Positions 15,879 through 25,435 of a stretch of 64,000 nucleotides of DNA are shown here, in pieces. The first letter of the stretch is position 1. Every line of letters starts with the position of its first letter. Position numbers and translations under genes: made by a program. Source of the DNA: Streptococcus minor DSM 17118. GTDB lineage: Bacteria > Bacillota > Bacilli > Lactobacillales > Streptococcaceae. The notes beneath the pieces are model-generated. The model was not told where the DNA came from, ran no database searches, and saw nothing but the letters and a program-made list of their open reading frames with translations. The stretch lies in assembly GCF_000377005.1 (NCBI RefSeq), contig NZ_AQYB01000030.1, forward strand, positions 1 through 64,000, given 5' to 3'.

Positions 15879-16274
15879 CTACTCTTCTACTTTCTTGATA
15901 CACCAATCAATCAACTCTTTCAAACGTTCGCGTTGTTCAGTCATATGCAGATAGCCCATAACTGCCTCAAAGCCTGTGGACATCTTATAGGTTACGATGT
16001 CCGTATTTTTTGCCTTGGTATTGGAGTTGGCATTGCGACCGCGCTTGTAGATTTCTTCTTCTTTTGTTGTCAAAAGACCTTCTTCCAACATAGCATTTAT
16101 CAGCATAGCCTGTGCCTTGGCCGATACGTAATGTGTAGCCAGGCGGTGGAGCTGGTTTGGTTTAGTTTGGCCTTTAAAAATCAAGTGACGACGGATATAC
16201 ATGGAATAGACTGCATCTCCTTCAAAAGCGAGGGCAATCCCATTGATTAGATTGACATCCACTGTGTTAGTCAC
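15879..16274 (-). CDS. mrnC: Mini-ribonuclease 3
   Basis: 131 residues. RNase III catalytic domain without a dsRNA-binding domain, used in 23S rRNA 3' maturation in firmicutes. Typical signatures are [18 protein letters not shown], which holds catalytic acidic residues, and [24 protein letters not shown]. It overlaps the end of cysS by eight bases, as is common in this conserved pair. Confidence 0.95.
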   Translation of the reverse strand: MTNTVDVNLINGIALAFEGDAVYSMYIRRHLIFKGQTKPNQLHRLATHYVSAKAQAMLINAMLEEGLLTTKEEEIYKRGRNANSNTKAKNTDIVTYKMSTGFEAVMGYLHMTEQRERLKELIDWCIKKVEE

Positions 16275-17610
16275 GAGTCCACCTCACACCATCCTTGGTA
16301 TCCAACAATTTGATACCTTGGGCCGCTAATTCATCTCGGATGCGGTCTGCAGTCGCAAAATCACGGTTGGCGCGCGCTACTTGGCGTTCTTCAATTAGTT
16401 TTTCAATGTCCGTATCCAATACTTCTTCTTCAAAAACAATACCAAAAACAGACAAAACCTTAGCAAAATCAGCCTTGATCTGCTCGTTGTAGTTGCCTGA
16501 GTTCATCCACTTGGCCATATCAAAGACAACGGTGATGCCATTTGCAGTATTAAAGTCATCATCCATGGCCTTTTCAAAATCTGCTAACAAATCCTGCCAT
16601 TTTGCCTCATCTACCTGCTTGGTAAAGGGCTGAGCATAGGTGTTTTTTAGGTACTTGAGATTGGTCTGTGCATCATGAATGGCTTTTTCGGTATAGTTGA
16701 GAGGACGACGATAATGTTGAGTTGCTAGAAAAAAGCGCAACACTTGACCCTCTATCTTCTCCAGCATCTCATGGGCGGTCACAAAGTTACCAAGAGATTT
16801 AGACATTTTTTCGTCATTGATGTTGAGCATGGCATTGTGCATCCAATAGTTGGCAAATGTCTGACCAGTCTTGGCTTCTGACTGGGCGATTTCATTGGTA
16901 TGGTGAGGAAACTCCAAGTCTGCTCCGCCGCCGTGAATGTCAATAGTATCACCAAGAATCTCTGTAGCCATGACCGAGCACTCGATATGCCAACCTGGGC
17001 GACCCATTCCCCAAGGACTATCCCAAGAGACCTCTTCTGGTTTGGCTGATTTCCATAGTGCAAAATCAAAAGGATGTTCCTTTAAATCACTCTCTCCATC
17101 GACCCGACCAGAGGCACCAGCTTCCAAATCAGCCAGCGTTTTATTGGCCAACTTGGCATAGTTGTCAGACTTGGCTACACGGAAATAAACATCTCCTTGT
17201 GACTCATAGGCAAAGCCCTTGTCTATCAAAACTTGAATAAAATCAATAATCTCAGTCATGTAGTCGATGACGCGAGGATTCTTGGTTGCTGGCTTGACAC
17301 CTAGCTGTCGAACATCTTCCAAAAAAGCTGCGATAAACTTGTCAGAAAAGGCCTTGGTATCCATACCCGCATCACGCGCACCCTTGATAATCTTGTCATC
17401 CACATCTGTAAAGTTAGAAATGTAATTGACCACATAACCACGATACTCAAAATAACGTCGGATAGTATCAAAAGCTACTACACTCCGTGCATTCCCAATA
17501 TGGATATAGTTGTAAACTGTCGGCCCGCAAACATACATGTTGACCCTATTTTCTTGAATAGGGACAAAGTCACGCAAGCTCCGGGTCATGGTATCGTAAA
17601 TTTTAATCAC
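16267..17610 (-). CDS. cysS: Cysteinyl-tRNA synthetase
   Basis: 447 residues, class I synthetase. It shows the HIGH-type motif in [14 protein letters not shown] (about 30-43), zinc ligands (C28, C209, H234 and E238 region: HIECSVMA and [13 protein letters not shown]) and KMSKS ([10 protein letters not shown]). Length and order are normal. It overlaps the upstream dihydrofolate reductase-like gene by four bases and mrnC by eight. Together with cysE in the same strand block it links cysteine synthesis and use. Confidence 0.97.
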   Translation of the reverse strand: MIKIYDTMTRSLRDFVPIQENRVNMYVCGPTVYNYIHIGNARSVVAFDTIRRYFEYRGYVVNYISNFTDVDDKIIKGARDAGMDTKAFSDKFIAAFLEDVRQLGVKPATKNPRVIDYMTEIIDFIQVLIDKGFAYESQGDVYFRVAKSDNYAKLANKTLADLEAGASGRVDGESDLKEHPFDFALWKSAKPEEVSWDSPWGMGRPGWHIECSVMATEILGDTIDIHGGGADLEFPHHTNEIAQSEAKTGQTFANYWMHNAMLNINDEKMSKSLGNFVTAHEMLEKIEGQVLRFFLATQHYRRPLNYTEKAIHDAQTNLKYLKNTYAQPFTKQVDEAKWQDLLADFEKAMDDDFNTANGITVVFDMAKWMNSGNYNEQIKADFAKVLSVFGIVFEEEVLDTDIEKLIEERQVARANRDFATADRIRDELAAQGIKLLDTKDGVRWTRD

Positions 17611-18140
17611 TGTTTCCCATCCTTTTCTTTTTTTCGACTGAAAACCAACTCTGCAAAGGGGCCAAACTGTTTGACCTCATCCAGCTGGTAAAAACGCTGA
17701 CCCTCCTTCTGGGTAAAGAGGGGAATCCCCTTACCCAAAATAACTGGTGCCATCTGGATGATGAGGACATCAAAGAGGTCCGCATCCAAAAGGGGCCCTA
17801 CCAAGGAATTTCCCCCAATGACGAAGACATTTTTTGCCTTGTCCAGTTGCTGCACAAAAGCCACCACATCACCAGCGACTGGCTGGTAGTTCTTGACAGG
17901 CAAGCTTGGTTCATGGGTAAAAACAAAATTTTCTGTAGCCTGATAGAAGCTCTCCACATCTGGCAAACCCTGAATCTCTTCAAAGGTCCGCTTGCCCATG
18001 ATGGTCATATCCATCTGCTGGTAAAAATCATCATAGCCCGTATCCTCCACAGAACCAAGCTGATGGAGCCAGTCAATCCGATGCTGACTGTCCGCCAAAT
18101 AGCCATCCATGGTGATACAGCCGTAAAAATAGACTGCCAT
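17607..18140 (-). CDS. Dihydrofolate reductase / RibD C-terminal domain family protein
   Basis: 177 residues with the fold signatures YFYGCITMDGYLADSQHRIDWL at the N-terminus, GKRTFEEIQ in the middle and FVIGGNSLVGPLLDADLFD, which contains the GG nucleotide-binding turn. It belongs to the broad RibD_C family (YyaP/YwjB type) of probable NADPH-dependent reductases, not to true FolA. The substrate is unknown. Its stop overlaps the cysS start, so the two are co-transcribed. Confidence 0.85.
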   Translation of the reverse strand: MAVYFYGCITMDGYLADSQHRIDWLHQLGSVEDTGYDDFYQQMDMTIMGKRTFEEIQGLPDVESFYQATENFVFTHEPSLPVKNYQPVAGDVVAFVQQLDKAKNVFVIGGNSLVGPLLDADLFDVLIIQMAPVILGKGIPLFTQKEGQRFYQLDEVKQFGPFAELVFSRKKEKDGKQ

Positions 18141-18155
18141 CCTGCCCCTTCCTTT

Positions 18156-18317
18156 CTATTTCCGGTCTGCCTTCCATCTGAGGTAGAATCGTGCTCCATA
18201 AAGCAGAATGCTCAGGCCCAAGACCAGCTGACCAGCTCGAAAAAGGCTAAAAATAGAAATCAAACTCCCCATCAAATAGACTGCAAAAAACTTATTGTCC
18301 TTGAAAAAATCCTTCAT
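18156..18317 (-). CDS. 53-residue basic membrane protein
   Basis: A short frame starts at 18317, two bases from the stop codon of the nucleoside phosphorylase gene, and encodes MKDFFKDNKFFAVYLMGSLI, then FSLFRAGQLVLGLSILLYG, and ends in RFYLRWKADRK. It has two hydrophobic segments (about 10-24 and 27-42) and a positive C-terminus, so it is a likely two-pass or hairpin membrane peptide. It fills the gap between two genes of one operon almost exactly, which supports real translation. No family was recognised. Confidence 0.6.
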   Translation of the reverse strand: MKDFFKDNKFFAVYLMGSLISIFSLFRAGQLVLGLSILLYGARFYLRWKADRK

Positions 18318-18318
18318 C

Positions 18319-19077
18319 TCACAATCCCTTCACAATAGCCAGGGCGACCTCAAAAAAGCTCATGCAATCAGCGGTCCGTTCCCCATGGCGGGCATCCCAT
18401 TCGTTCTTGTGGTGGTCCACATAATCTGCTGTATAGAAAAACTGATAGACCTTGGCCGAGCGGAATTGGGCCCAGGCCATAATGGCGGAAGCTTCCATAT
18501 CCACAACCCTGGCTCCAGCCGCCAGGCGGCGTTTGACCTTATCGGCCGTTTCCCGATAAAAGGCATCTGTGGTCCAGGTCTTGGCCCGCACATGCTCGAT
18601 TCCAGCCGCATCCAAGGCCTTTTCCATGGTCAAAAGCAGAGCAGGCTCATAGCTGATTTCATCGCTAGCTGGGGTGTAGTGGTAGCTAGTTCCCTCATCA
18701 CGTAAAGCAGAGCTAGGCAAGATTATTTTATCCGCAGCGATGGATTTATCTAAAACCCCACAAGAGCCCAGCACAACAAAGTTTTTAAAACCACTAGATT
18801 TGAGCTCTTCCAAATGACCAACTGCCATAGGGGCTCCGATTGTTGCTAGCATAACTGCAACTTCAAGCCCATCATTTTCTAAGATATACCAAGGATGGAG
18901 ACCGTTGAGACTTTTAAGGTAGCCACCTAATCTAACTCCCGGTATTTGACGAACTCGATCTACAATTCCGCCATTGAAGGAAAAAATCATCGTATCACAA
19001 ATTCCAAATTCTTCAACCATACCATGCCCTAGGGGCTCAATGACTGCCGGGACATTTTCAAACTCATCTAGTAACAT
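18319..19077 (-). CDS. Nucleoside phosphorylase family protein
   Basis: 252 residues of the PNP/UDP phosphorylase superfamily. Signatures are VMLATIGAPMAVGHLEEL and FVVLGSCGVLDKSI in the central sheet (phosphate and base loops), and VVDMEASAIMAWAQF, where the acidic pair binds the ribose. It probably cleaves a purine or pyrimidine nucleoside with phosphate. Substrate specificity cannot be assigned. It sits 30 bases after cysE and is followed by the 53-residue membrane protein. Confidence 0.85.
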   Translation of the reverse strand: MLLDEFENVPAVIEPLGHGMVEEFGICDTMIFSFNGGIVDRVRQIPGVRLGGYLKSLNGLHPWYILENDGLEVAVMLATIGAPMAVGHLEELKSSGFKNFVVLGSCGVLDKSIAADKIILPSSALRDEGTSYHYTPASDEISYEPALLLTMEKALDAAGIEHVRAKTWTTDAFYRETADKVKRRLAAGARVVDMEASAIMAWAQFRSAKVYQFFYTADYVDHHKNEWDARHGERTADCMSFFEVALAIVKGL

Positions 19078-19086
19078 AGAGCCTCC

Positions 19087-19111
19087 GTTATAAGTTTATA
19101 TATAAGTTTAT
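19087..19111. repeat. Tandem duplication of an 11-12 base AT-rich unit
   Basis: Two consecutive copies of TATAAGTTTATA fill the space between the cysE stop and the ribosome binding site of the phosphorylase gene. On the minus strand the unit reads TATAAACTTATA. It may be a slippage product. It does not look like a hairpin terminator. Confidence 0.5.
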
Positions 19112-19731
19112 AGATGCGATGAATGATGACTACAGTCGCGCATTTTTTCTAGCTTGGAAGTGTAATAACGTGTTTCGCGCTCTTCCTCAATTTGATGAAT
19201 CACTAAGTCATCTTTTTTCCCATGGACACGGACGACCTTGGCTGGTATTCCTACTACAGTCACCTCAGCCGGCACATCAGATACCACAACTGCTGCAGCT
19301 CCGACCTTAGCATAGCGACCGATTTCAACTGGGCCGATAATCTGGGCATGGGCTGATACGAGAGCCCCTTCACGGACTGTCGGGTGTCGTTTGCCCACAT
19401 CCTTACCTGTTCCACCTAGTGTCACTCCGTGGTAGAGAAGCACTCCCTTTTCAACAACAGCTGTCTCCCCAATCACAAGTCCTGCACCATGGTCAATAAA
19501 GACACCAGCTGCAATCTCAGCTCCGGGATGGATTTCAATTTGGGTCCAAAAACGCCAAAACTGACTGTGCATGCGAGCGAGCAGTTTCAGGCCATGTTTC
19601 CATAAAAAATGAGAAATCCGATGGGCAGCCAAGGCCTTGACACCAGGGTAGGTCAAAAGCACCTCAGCAGTCGTTCGTGCTGCTGGATCATTCTCTTTTA
19701 CGATATTTATGGTTTCTTTCCACCAACCCAT
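19108..19731 (-). CDS. cysE: Serine O-acetyltransferase
   Basis: 207 residues. Makes O-acetylserine from serine and acetyl-CoA for cysteine synthesis. The N-terminal helical part is followed by left-handed beta-helix hexapeptide repeats with catalytic His and Asp in the FIDHGAGLVIGE segment and HGVTLGGTGKDVGKRHPTV. The C-terminal tail (HSSHL) ends in a hydrophobic residue, but the usual Ile for docking to CysK is absent. It lies 53 bases downstream of pnp. Confidence 0.96.
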   Translation of the reverse strand: MGWWKETINIVKENDPAARTTAEVLLTYPGVKALAAHRISHFLWKHGLKLLARMHSQFWRFWTQIEIHPGAEIAAGVFIDHGAGLVIGETAVVEKGVLLYHGVTLGGTGKDVGKRHPTVREGALVSAHAQIIGPVEIGRYAKVGAAAVVVSDVPAEVTVVGIPAKVVRVHGKKDDLVIHQIEEERETRYYTSKLEKMRDCSHHSSHL

Positions 19732-19784
19732 AGTTTCTCCTTTTTAGTGAGAAAACAAGTTCATGACTGAACTTGTCTGCTCGA

Positions 19785-22016
19785 TTATTTCTCTACTTTA
19801 TGGAATTTAAATTCCCCAAAACCTTTGTAATCTTTTTTCTCGTGTTTGTCATGTTTATTGTGTTGGGGACGACGTGGGCGTTCTGAGCGCTCTTTCTTTT
19901 CTTCTAATTCCACTCCTTCTGGCCGTGGTAAGAGCACTTTCATAGAAGCATCAACACGCCCCTTCTCATCAATCTTCATGATCTTAACATCCACTTCATC
20001 ACCGATACCAACCAAATCTTCCACACGATTGGTCCGTGTCCAAGCCATTTCAGAGATGTGTACGAGGGCATCTGTCTTCTCAAAGAGGTTGACAAAGACA
20101 CCGAATTTTTCAATGCGAACTACCTTAGCATGGTAGACTTCGCCCACCTTAGCTTCACGCACTAGGTTGGCAATAATCTCCTTGGCACGGTTGATAGCAT
20201 CTTGATCGGATGAGTAAATGGATACATTTCCTTCGTCATCAATGTCAATCTTAACGCCGGTTTCTGCGATAATTTTGTCGATGGTCTCCCCGCCTTTACC
20301 GATAACAACCTTGATTTTATCCACATCAATCTTGATGCTGTCAATTTTTGGTGCAGTTGGTGCCAATTCTGGACGTGGCGCTGGAATAGTGGCTTCAATC
20401 AAATCCAGAATTTCAAAGCGTGCTTTCTTAGCTTGGGCCAAGGCTTCTTCTAAAATTTCTGGTGTAATACCGGAAATCTTAATGTCCATCTGTAGGGCTG
20501 TAATACCCGCACGAGTACCAGCGACCTTGAAGTCCATGTCTCCAAAGTGATCTTCCAACCCTTGGATATCTGTCAAAACGGTATAGTTGGTACCGTCAGA
20601 AATCAGACCCATAGCAATACCTGCAACAGGGGCCTTAATCGGTACACCACCAGCCATGAGGGCCAGAGTTCCCGCACAAATCGAAGCTTGCGAGGAAGAA
20701 CCATTTGATTCTAGAACCTCAGCTACCAGACGAATCGCATATGGAAATTCTTCCAAACTTGGCAAGACCTGCTCCAGAGCACGTTCACCCAGAGCACCAT
20801 GACCAATTTCACGACGGCCTGGTGCACCATAACGACCAGTCGAGCCGACGGAGTATTGTGGGAAATTGTAATGGTGCAAGAAGCGTTTCTTATACTCGTC
20901 ATCTAGACCATCAATGATTTGCGTTTCCCCCATCGGAGCCAAGGTTAAAACAGAGAGAGCTTGAGTTTGTCCGCGTGTGAAGAGACCAGAACCGTGTACC
21001 TGTGGCAAAAAGTCAACTTCCGCATCAAGAGCACGAATCTCATCAACCTTACGACCATCTGGACGAACCTTGTCTTCGGTAATCAAACGACGGACCTCAG
21101 CATGCTCCATTTGTTCCAGAATCTCAGCGACATCGCGCATAATGCGGTCAACATCTTCATGATCTGCATAGCGTTCTTCATAAACTGCCTTGACCTGCTC
21201 ACGGACTGCATTAGTAGCATCTTCACGGGCTAATTTCTCTTCTACTTGAACAGCCTGTTGCAAATCAGCATTGTAGGCTGCGACAATTTCAGCCTGAAGC
21301 TCTGGATCCACTTGTAATAGTTCGACTTCAGCCTTTTCCTTGCCAACTGCTGCTACGATTTGATTTTGGAAATCCAAGAGTTCTTGAATAGCTGCATGAC
21401 CCTTGAGCAAAGCTTCCAGCATGATTTCTTCTGGCAATTCTTTAGCACCGGATTCTACCATGTTGATGGCATCTTTGTTCCCCGCCACTGTCAAATCCAA
21501 CAAAGAAACTTCTTTTTGCGCTTGGTCAGGATTGATAATGAACTGCCCATCCACATAGCCTACTTGCACACCAGCGATAGGACCATCAAAAGGAATGTCT
21601 GAAATCGCCAAAGCCAATGAACTACCAAACATCGCCGCCATTGGTGCTGAAGCATCCTCATCATAGGACAAGACAGTATTGATAACCTGCACTTCATTAC
21701 GGAAACCTTCTGCAAACATCGGTCGAATCGGGCGGTCAATCAGGCGAGCTGTTAATGTTGCGTCTGTAGATGGACGACCCTCACGCTTGTGGAAACCACC
21801 TGGGAACTTCCCAGCTGCATACATTTTTTCTTCGTAGTTGACTTGCAATGGGAAGAAGTCCCCAGTTGCCATCTTCTTCGACATGACCGCCGCTGTTAAA
21901 ACTGTAGAGTTCCCATAACGAACTACAACCGCACCATTGGCTTGTTTGGCAACTTGACCAGTTTCAACAACTAGCTTTTTGCCAGCAAAGACTGTTTCAA
22001 AAACTTGTTTTGACAT
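19785..22016 (-). CDS. pnp: Polynucleotide phosphorylase
   Basis: 743 residues from the start at 22016 ([14 protein letters not shown]), which has AGGAG nine bases upstream. The 3'-5' phosphorolytic exoribonuclease is a trimeric partner of RNA decay complexes. Two RNase PH domains (about 1-210 and 310-545) are joined by a helical domain. A KH domain ([17 protein letters not shown]) and an S1 domain ([18 protein letters not shown]) follow, and the C-terminal tail is Lys/His-rich. The order is complete. Confidence 0.98.
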   Translation of the reverse strand: MSKQVFETVFAGKKLVVETGQVAKQANGAVVVRYGNSTVLTAAVMSKKMATGDFFPLQVNYEEKMYAAGKFPGGFHKREGRPSTDATLTARLIDRPIRPMFAEGFRNEVQVINTVLSYDEDASAPMAAMFGSSLALAISDIPFDGPIAGVQVGYVDGQFIINPDQAQKEVSLLDLTVAGNKDAINMVESGAKELPEEIMLEALLKGHAAIQELLDFQNQIVAAVGKEKAEVELLQVDPELQAEIVAAYNADLQQAVQVEEKLAREDATNAVREQVKAVYEERYADHEDVDRIMRDVAEILEQMEHAEVRRLITEDKVRPDGRKVDEIRALDAEVDFLPQVHGSGLFTRGQTQALSVLTLAPMGETQIIDGLDDEYKKRFLHHYNFPQYSVGSTGRYGAPGRREIGHGALGERALEQVLPSLEEFPYAIRLVAEVLESNGSSSQASICAGTLALMAGGVPIKAPVAGIAMGLISDGTNYTVLTDIQGLEDHFGDMDFKVAGTRAGITALQMDIKISGITPEILEEALAQAKKARFEILDLIEATIPAPRPELAPTAPKIDSIKIDVDKIKVVIGKGGETIDKIIAETGVKIDIDDEGNVSIYSSDQDAINRAKEIIANLVREAKVGEVYHAKVVRIEKFGVFVNLFEKTDALVHISEMAWTRTNRVEDLVGIGDEVDVKIMKIDEKGRVDASMKVLLPRPEGVELEEKKERSERPRRPQHNKHDKHEKKDYKGFGEFKFHKVEK

Positions 22017-22156
22017 GAATATTCTCCTGAATTCTGAATTTACGTGTTTTCTACAAAAATCAATCCAAGAATCTCTTAAACTCATCTTTGCACAAAACCA
22101 CGTATCCTTAATATTTTATCATATTTCAGACAGAATGAAAGGCTTAAAATCCGATT

Positions 22157-22185
22157 TTGACTAGAAAACTTGACTGTGGTAAACT
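22157..22185 (+). promoter_or_regulatory. Promoter of the acetyltransferase gene at 22210
   Basis: TTGACT (22157-22162) and TAAACT (22180-22185) have a 17-base spacer on the plus strand, 24 bases before the start codon and divergent from pnp. Confidence 0.65.
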
Positions 22186-22209
22186 TGAAAAAAGTCAAGG
22201 AGAAAAGAC

Positions 22210-22737
22210 ATGGAAAAATTGGCCTTAGTCAGCCCAAGCATGGATTGGGAAAAAGAGATTCTAGCCTATAAGGAAGCATTTGGGGAGGAGCACCTGCATG
22301 GTGGCAGCCGCCTGCAGGAAACAGATGATTTGTCAGCTTGGTTGCAGCACCTGGAAAAGGCTGGTTCTGCTTCTAGCTGCGAGGAAGGACGGTCGCCTTC
22401 GACTACCTTTCTTTGCATCCGCGAGCGGGATCAGGCCATGGTGGGCATCTGCAATATTCGCCACGACCTCAACCAAGACTATCTGTTGACTATCGCTGGC
22501 CACATCGGCTACTCTATCCATCCTGCAGAACGCAGAAAAGGCTATGCGACGGCGCAGCTGAGACTGGCCTTACTGGAAGCGAAAAAACTGGGAATCAACC
22601 GTGTCCTCGTCACTGCAGCTGATTGGAATACCGGTTCCCAAAAGACCATTTTGGCCAATGGCGGCGTATTGGAAAACAGCTACTACGATAAAGTGGACGA
22701 TGAGCTCATGCTACACTACTGGATTGAAAACGACTAA
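22210..22737 (+). CDS. GNAT family N-acetyltransferase
   Basis: 175 residues with the GNAT core: GHIGYSIHPAERRKGYATAQLRLALLEA (motif A, acetyl-CoA pyrophosphate loop RRKGYA) and NRVLVTAADWNTGSQKTILANGGVLENS (motif B). Similar proteins are often annotated as RimJ-like or YkkB-like acetyltransferases. The acceptor substrate is unknown. The start has AAGGAG. GC-rich codons near 22260-22440 differ from the AT-rich surroundings. Confidence 0.85.
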   Translation: MEKLALVSPSMDWEKEILAYKEAFGEEHLHGGSRLQETDDLSAWLQHLEKAGSASSCEEGRSPSTTFLCIRERDQAMVGICNIRHDLNQDYLLTIAGHIGYSIHPAERRKGYATAQLRLALLEAKKLGINRVLVTAADWNTGSQKTILANGGVLENSYYDKVDDELMLHYWIEND

Positions 22738-22770
22738 ACCGAGCTTAAAAATAGGCTCGGTGCTTTATTT
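22738..22770 (+). terminator. Terminator after the acetyltransferase gene
   Basis: ACCGAGC (22738-22744) pairs with GCTCGGT (22755-22761), followed by a T-rich GCTTTATTT. It also separates the convergent ClbS-like gene. Confidence 0.75.
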
Positions 22771-23307
22771 CGTACTTTGTTTTCGAATGTGAGCTTTCAG
22801 CTTTTTGCTAGCCCAATCATAATGGCTGGATGTAGACGATACGAAGTAAGAACCCAAAGTGTTATTTCCAGACCAGGCATAGACATTGTGAGTAAATAGT
22901 TCTGTATCGCTAAAGGTCGCAACCAACTCCATCACTCTGGCATGGCTTCCCTGTAAGAGCTCCTTCGCCTCAGCCAAGCTTGTCTTCTCATGCCGTTTCA
23001 CAAAAGCAATATTCATCTCACCATAGGTCCGCCAATTATAAGGTTCTGGCAGAAAAGATTGTTCTTTTCCAAGTAGGTTCTCCTCCACAAAGTGGAGCAT
23101 AAGCTGGTGCCATTCATACAGATGAATCAGCACATCCTTGACATTCTTATCCCGCAGCCAGTGAACTTCCTTACGCTTTGGATCATCAGAGAAATCCAGC
23201 TCCGTCGTGATGCCTTTGACTGCAATCATTTCCAACAAATCCCAAAGTTTCGTAAAATTCTCCCTGGATTGTTGTAATAAATCCTCTTTTGTCCTTGGTC
23301 TTGCCAT
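22765..23307 (-). CDS. ClbS/DfsB family four-helix protein (DUF1706)
   Basis: 180 residues from 23307 (MARPRTKEDLLQQS), chosen because GGGAGG precedes it. It has the family-typical LLQQSRENFTKLWDLLEMI start, a conserved WHQLML helix, FLPEPYNWRTYGEMNIAF and the C-terminal HYDWASKKLKAHIRK. The best-known member, ClbS of E. coli, protects against colibactin by opening its cyclopropane. Most other members, including this one, have no known substrate. It lies alone between two terminators. Confidence 0.8.
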   Translation of the reverse strand: MARPRTKEDLLQQSRENFTKLWDLLEMIAVKGITTELDFSDDPKRKEVHWLRDKNVKDVLIHLYEWHQLMLHFVEENLLGKEQSFLPEPYNWRTYGEMNIAFVKRHEKTSLAEAKELLQGSHARVMELVATFSDTELFTHNVYAWSGNNTLGSYFVSSTSSHYDWASKKLKAHIRKQSTK

Positions 23308-23388
23308 CTTTTCCTCCCACAAGTACCTACTGAGTGACTACTACTAGCTACTATGTGCAAGCCAGTCTCTCATAGCATCATTTCACTA

Positions 23389-23418
23389 GAAAACACTTCC
23401 TATAGGAAGTGTTTTTTA
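23389..23418. terminator. Bidirectional terminator next to the formate/nitrite transporter gene
   Basis: AAAACACTTCC and GGAAGTGTTTT form an 11-bp stem with a TATA loop. T-rich runs follow on both strands. It ends the transporter transcript three bases past its stop. Confidence 0.85.
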
Positions 23419-23421
23419 TTT

Positions 23422-24222
23422 TTAGTCAACATAAACATCGCTATTTTTGTTGAGCCAGCTATAGAGAAGACCGATCACTAAGCCACCACCAACATAATTT
23501 CCAAGTCCAGAAAAGAGGAAGTTGGAGAGAACAGACCAGATTGTCATACCTTCAATTGGTCCACCATTGGCAAAGAAGGCCAAGGAGAAGGAAACAAAGT
23601 TCGCAATAACGTGTTCAAATCCAAGGAAGGCAAAGATGAAAATAATGAAAATCATTGAAAATACTTTACCAGCATCGTCTTTCATCCGAAGGGTACAAAA
23701 GACAGCAGTATTGACGACGATATTCGCAAAGATGCCTTCTGTAAATTGTGTCCAGGGCGTTTTAGCCAATTTGGCTGAAACAGCCTCAAAGAGGTAACTG
23801 TCTGGTGTTAAATGATTAAAGGCATTCGTCTGTGACATAAACCAGGCAAAAATGACCGCTCCAACAAAGTTGAAAAAGACGCAAATAGCTAAAATTTTTG
23901 CCGCTGTCCAAAAACGAAGTTTTTTATTGTAAACTGCACTCGTCATATACATCATATTGGAGGTACCCAATTCTGCATTCATGTAAACAATCATAACGAG
24001 AGACCAGCTAAACATAAAGGCATAAAATAGTTTACCTGCATGGGGGACAATAGCATCTACATACATAGAGATATAAAAAGCTATGCCCGTTCCTAGGGTC
24101 AAGAACATGGTCGCTAGCATCGCACGAACAGCGTACTTAGTATAACTGTTCCTAGAAAGATTGTCTTTTTTCTCAATTGACTTAGCCAAATTATCAATGA
24201 GGGCACTATTTGAAGCTTTCAT
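23422..24222 (-). CDS. Formate/nitrite transporter family channel
   Basis: 266 residues with six membrane segments of the FNT fold (FocA/NirC). The first membrane helix has the family-like AMLATMFLTLGTGIAFYI segment, the third carries MYMTSAVYNKK, and a C-terminal LSNFLFSGLGNYVGGGLVIGLLYSWLN holds the last helices. It probably moves formate out and in during mixed-acid fermentation, because streptococci use pyruvate formate-lyase (inference). It has its own transcript with a strong terminator. Confidence 0.88.
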   Translation of the reverse strand: MKASNSALIDNLAKSIEKKDNLSRNSYTKYAVRAMLATMFLTLGTGIAFYISMYVDAIVPHAGKLFYAFMFSWSLVMIVYMNAELGTSNMMYMTSAVYNKKLRFWTAAKILAICVFFNFVGAVIFAWFMSQTNAFNHLTPDSYLFEAVSAKLAKTPWTQFTEGIFANIVVNTAVFCTLRMKDDAGKVFSMIFIIFIFAFLGFEHVIANFVSFSLAFFANGGPIEGMTIWSVLSNFLFSGLGNYVGGGLVIGLLYSWLNKNSDVYVD

Positions 24223-24302
24223 TTTTATCTCCTATATTGCATAATCCAAGGTATTATATCATATTTTATGAAAAAAGAAAGGTTATTTTCCAAATTCATT
24301 GC

Positions 24303-24348
24303 AAAAAGATACCTTGTTTCCCCTTACATCGAAAAAACAAGATATCTT
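24303..24348 (-). terminator. Terminator after the GlsB-like gene
   Basis: On the minus strand GATATCTTGTTT pairs with AAACAAGGTATC (one G-T pair) across a 15-base loop, then TTTTT follows. It lies 20 bases past the stop of the 79-residue membrane protein. Confidence 0.7.
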
Positions 24349-24367
24349 CACTAATGTATTTTGCTAC

Positions 24368-24607
24368 TTAGCGGTTTTTTCCAAAGAAAAACTCAACTAC
24401 TGCAATCACGATGATAGCTCCCACAATAGATGGAATCAAGGCCATACCAGCTAGAGACGGTCCCCAGCTGCCTAGCAAGGCCTGACCAACAGATGAACCG
24501 ATTAGACCGGCAAACATCTTAAAGAAGCAGCCCATATTTTCTCCACGATTGGTGATGGCACCAGCCACCGCACCAATCAAAACTCCGATAATCATTGACC
24601 AAATCAT
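24368..24607 (-). CDS. GlsB/YeaQ/YmgE family small membrane protein
   Basis: 79 residues with hydrophobic segments at about 1-18, 31-55 and 56-74. The glycine-rich pattern IGVLIGAVAGAITNRGENMGCFFKMFAGLIGSSVGQALL is typical of the transglycosylase-associated/GlsB stress proteins. The molecular function is unknown, and members are often induced by stress. Single-gene unit with its own terminator. Confidence 0.8.
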   Translation of the reverse strand: MIWSMIIGVLIGAVAGAITNRGENMGCFFKMFAGLIGSSVGQALLGSWGPSLAGMALIPSIVGAIIVIAVVEFFFGKNR

Positions 24608-24658
24608 AGCTCCTACCCCCTTTTTATCTAGTATATCATAAAAGAGGTTTTCTAAAAA

Positions 24659-25435
24659 CTACAGCTTTTCCTCCTCAAAATCCAGTTGCGCCCGATCATT
24701 GAAATAATTCCGATAGGCAAAATAAGCTGCAACAACAGCTCCCAAGCTGGTTGCGGATAGTAGCATAAACATAACCATAATCTGGTACTTAATAGCAAAA
24801 ATAGGATTGACCCCCGCAAAGATAAGGCCCGACATCATGCCAGGAAGACTCACTAGGCCAACTGTCTTAGCAGAATCAATAGTTGGTTGCATGGCCGTGC
24901 GAATAGACTGTCGGACAATACTCGCGCTGGCGAGCTTGACGGGAGCCCCTAGAGCCAATTTTTCCATAACTTGCTGGCGTTGATCTCGAAAGAGACTATT
25001 CATCTCTCTATAGCATAGTCCGATAGCCACCATACTATTGCTAGCAATCATTCCTGTTATCGGAATAAGCTGAGAGGGCAGAAACTGAATCGCTCCTGAC
25101 AACACCAAAACCGTCAGCGTCAATCCTGTTGCTAAAAAGATAGCCAAGAAAGATTGGATAAACCGTTTGTTGTGATTAGGATTGCGCTTGTTTGCCTGAC
25201 GACTGGCATTGAAGATAATCATCAGAACCATAGTCAACGTCAGGAAAATGTGATCGACATCAAAGATATAGTAGAGAAGGTAACCAACCACTGTCAACTG
25301 GACAATCGTCCGTACCACACTGACAACAATATCCTTGGTCAAACCAAGTTTCTCCTTGCTACTAATAGTGAGAGCAACTAGAACTAAACTCAAAGCCAGA
25401 AATAGGGATAAATAAGAAATATCAACTTTAGCCAT
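24659..25435 (-). CDS. fetB: ABC transporter permease, FetB/YbbM family (UPF0014)
   Basis: 258 residues with about six to seven membrane segments. Family-specific segments are VVRTIVQLTVVGYLLYYIF, MIIFNASRQANKR, MIASNSMVAIGLCYREM and SLPGMMSGLIFAGVNP. In E. coli FetAB is linked to iron export and peroxide resistance; here the role is inferred. It overlaps the start side of the ATPase gene by eight bases. Confidence 0.85.
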   Translation of the reverse strand: MAKVDISYLSLFLALSLVLVALTISSKEKLGLTKDIVVSVVRTIVQLTVVGYLLYYIFDVDHIFLTLTMVLMIIFNASRQANKRNPNHNKRFIQSFLAIFLATGLTLTVLVLSGAIQFLPSQLIPITGMIASNSMVAIGLCYREMNSLFRDQRQQVMEKLALGAPVKLASASIVRQSIRTAMQPTIDSAKTVGLVSLPGMMSGLIFAGVNPIFAIKYQIMVMFMLLSATSLGAVVAAYFAYRNYFNDRAQLDFEEEKL

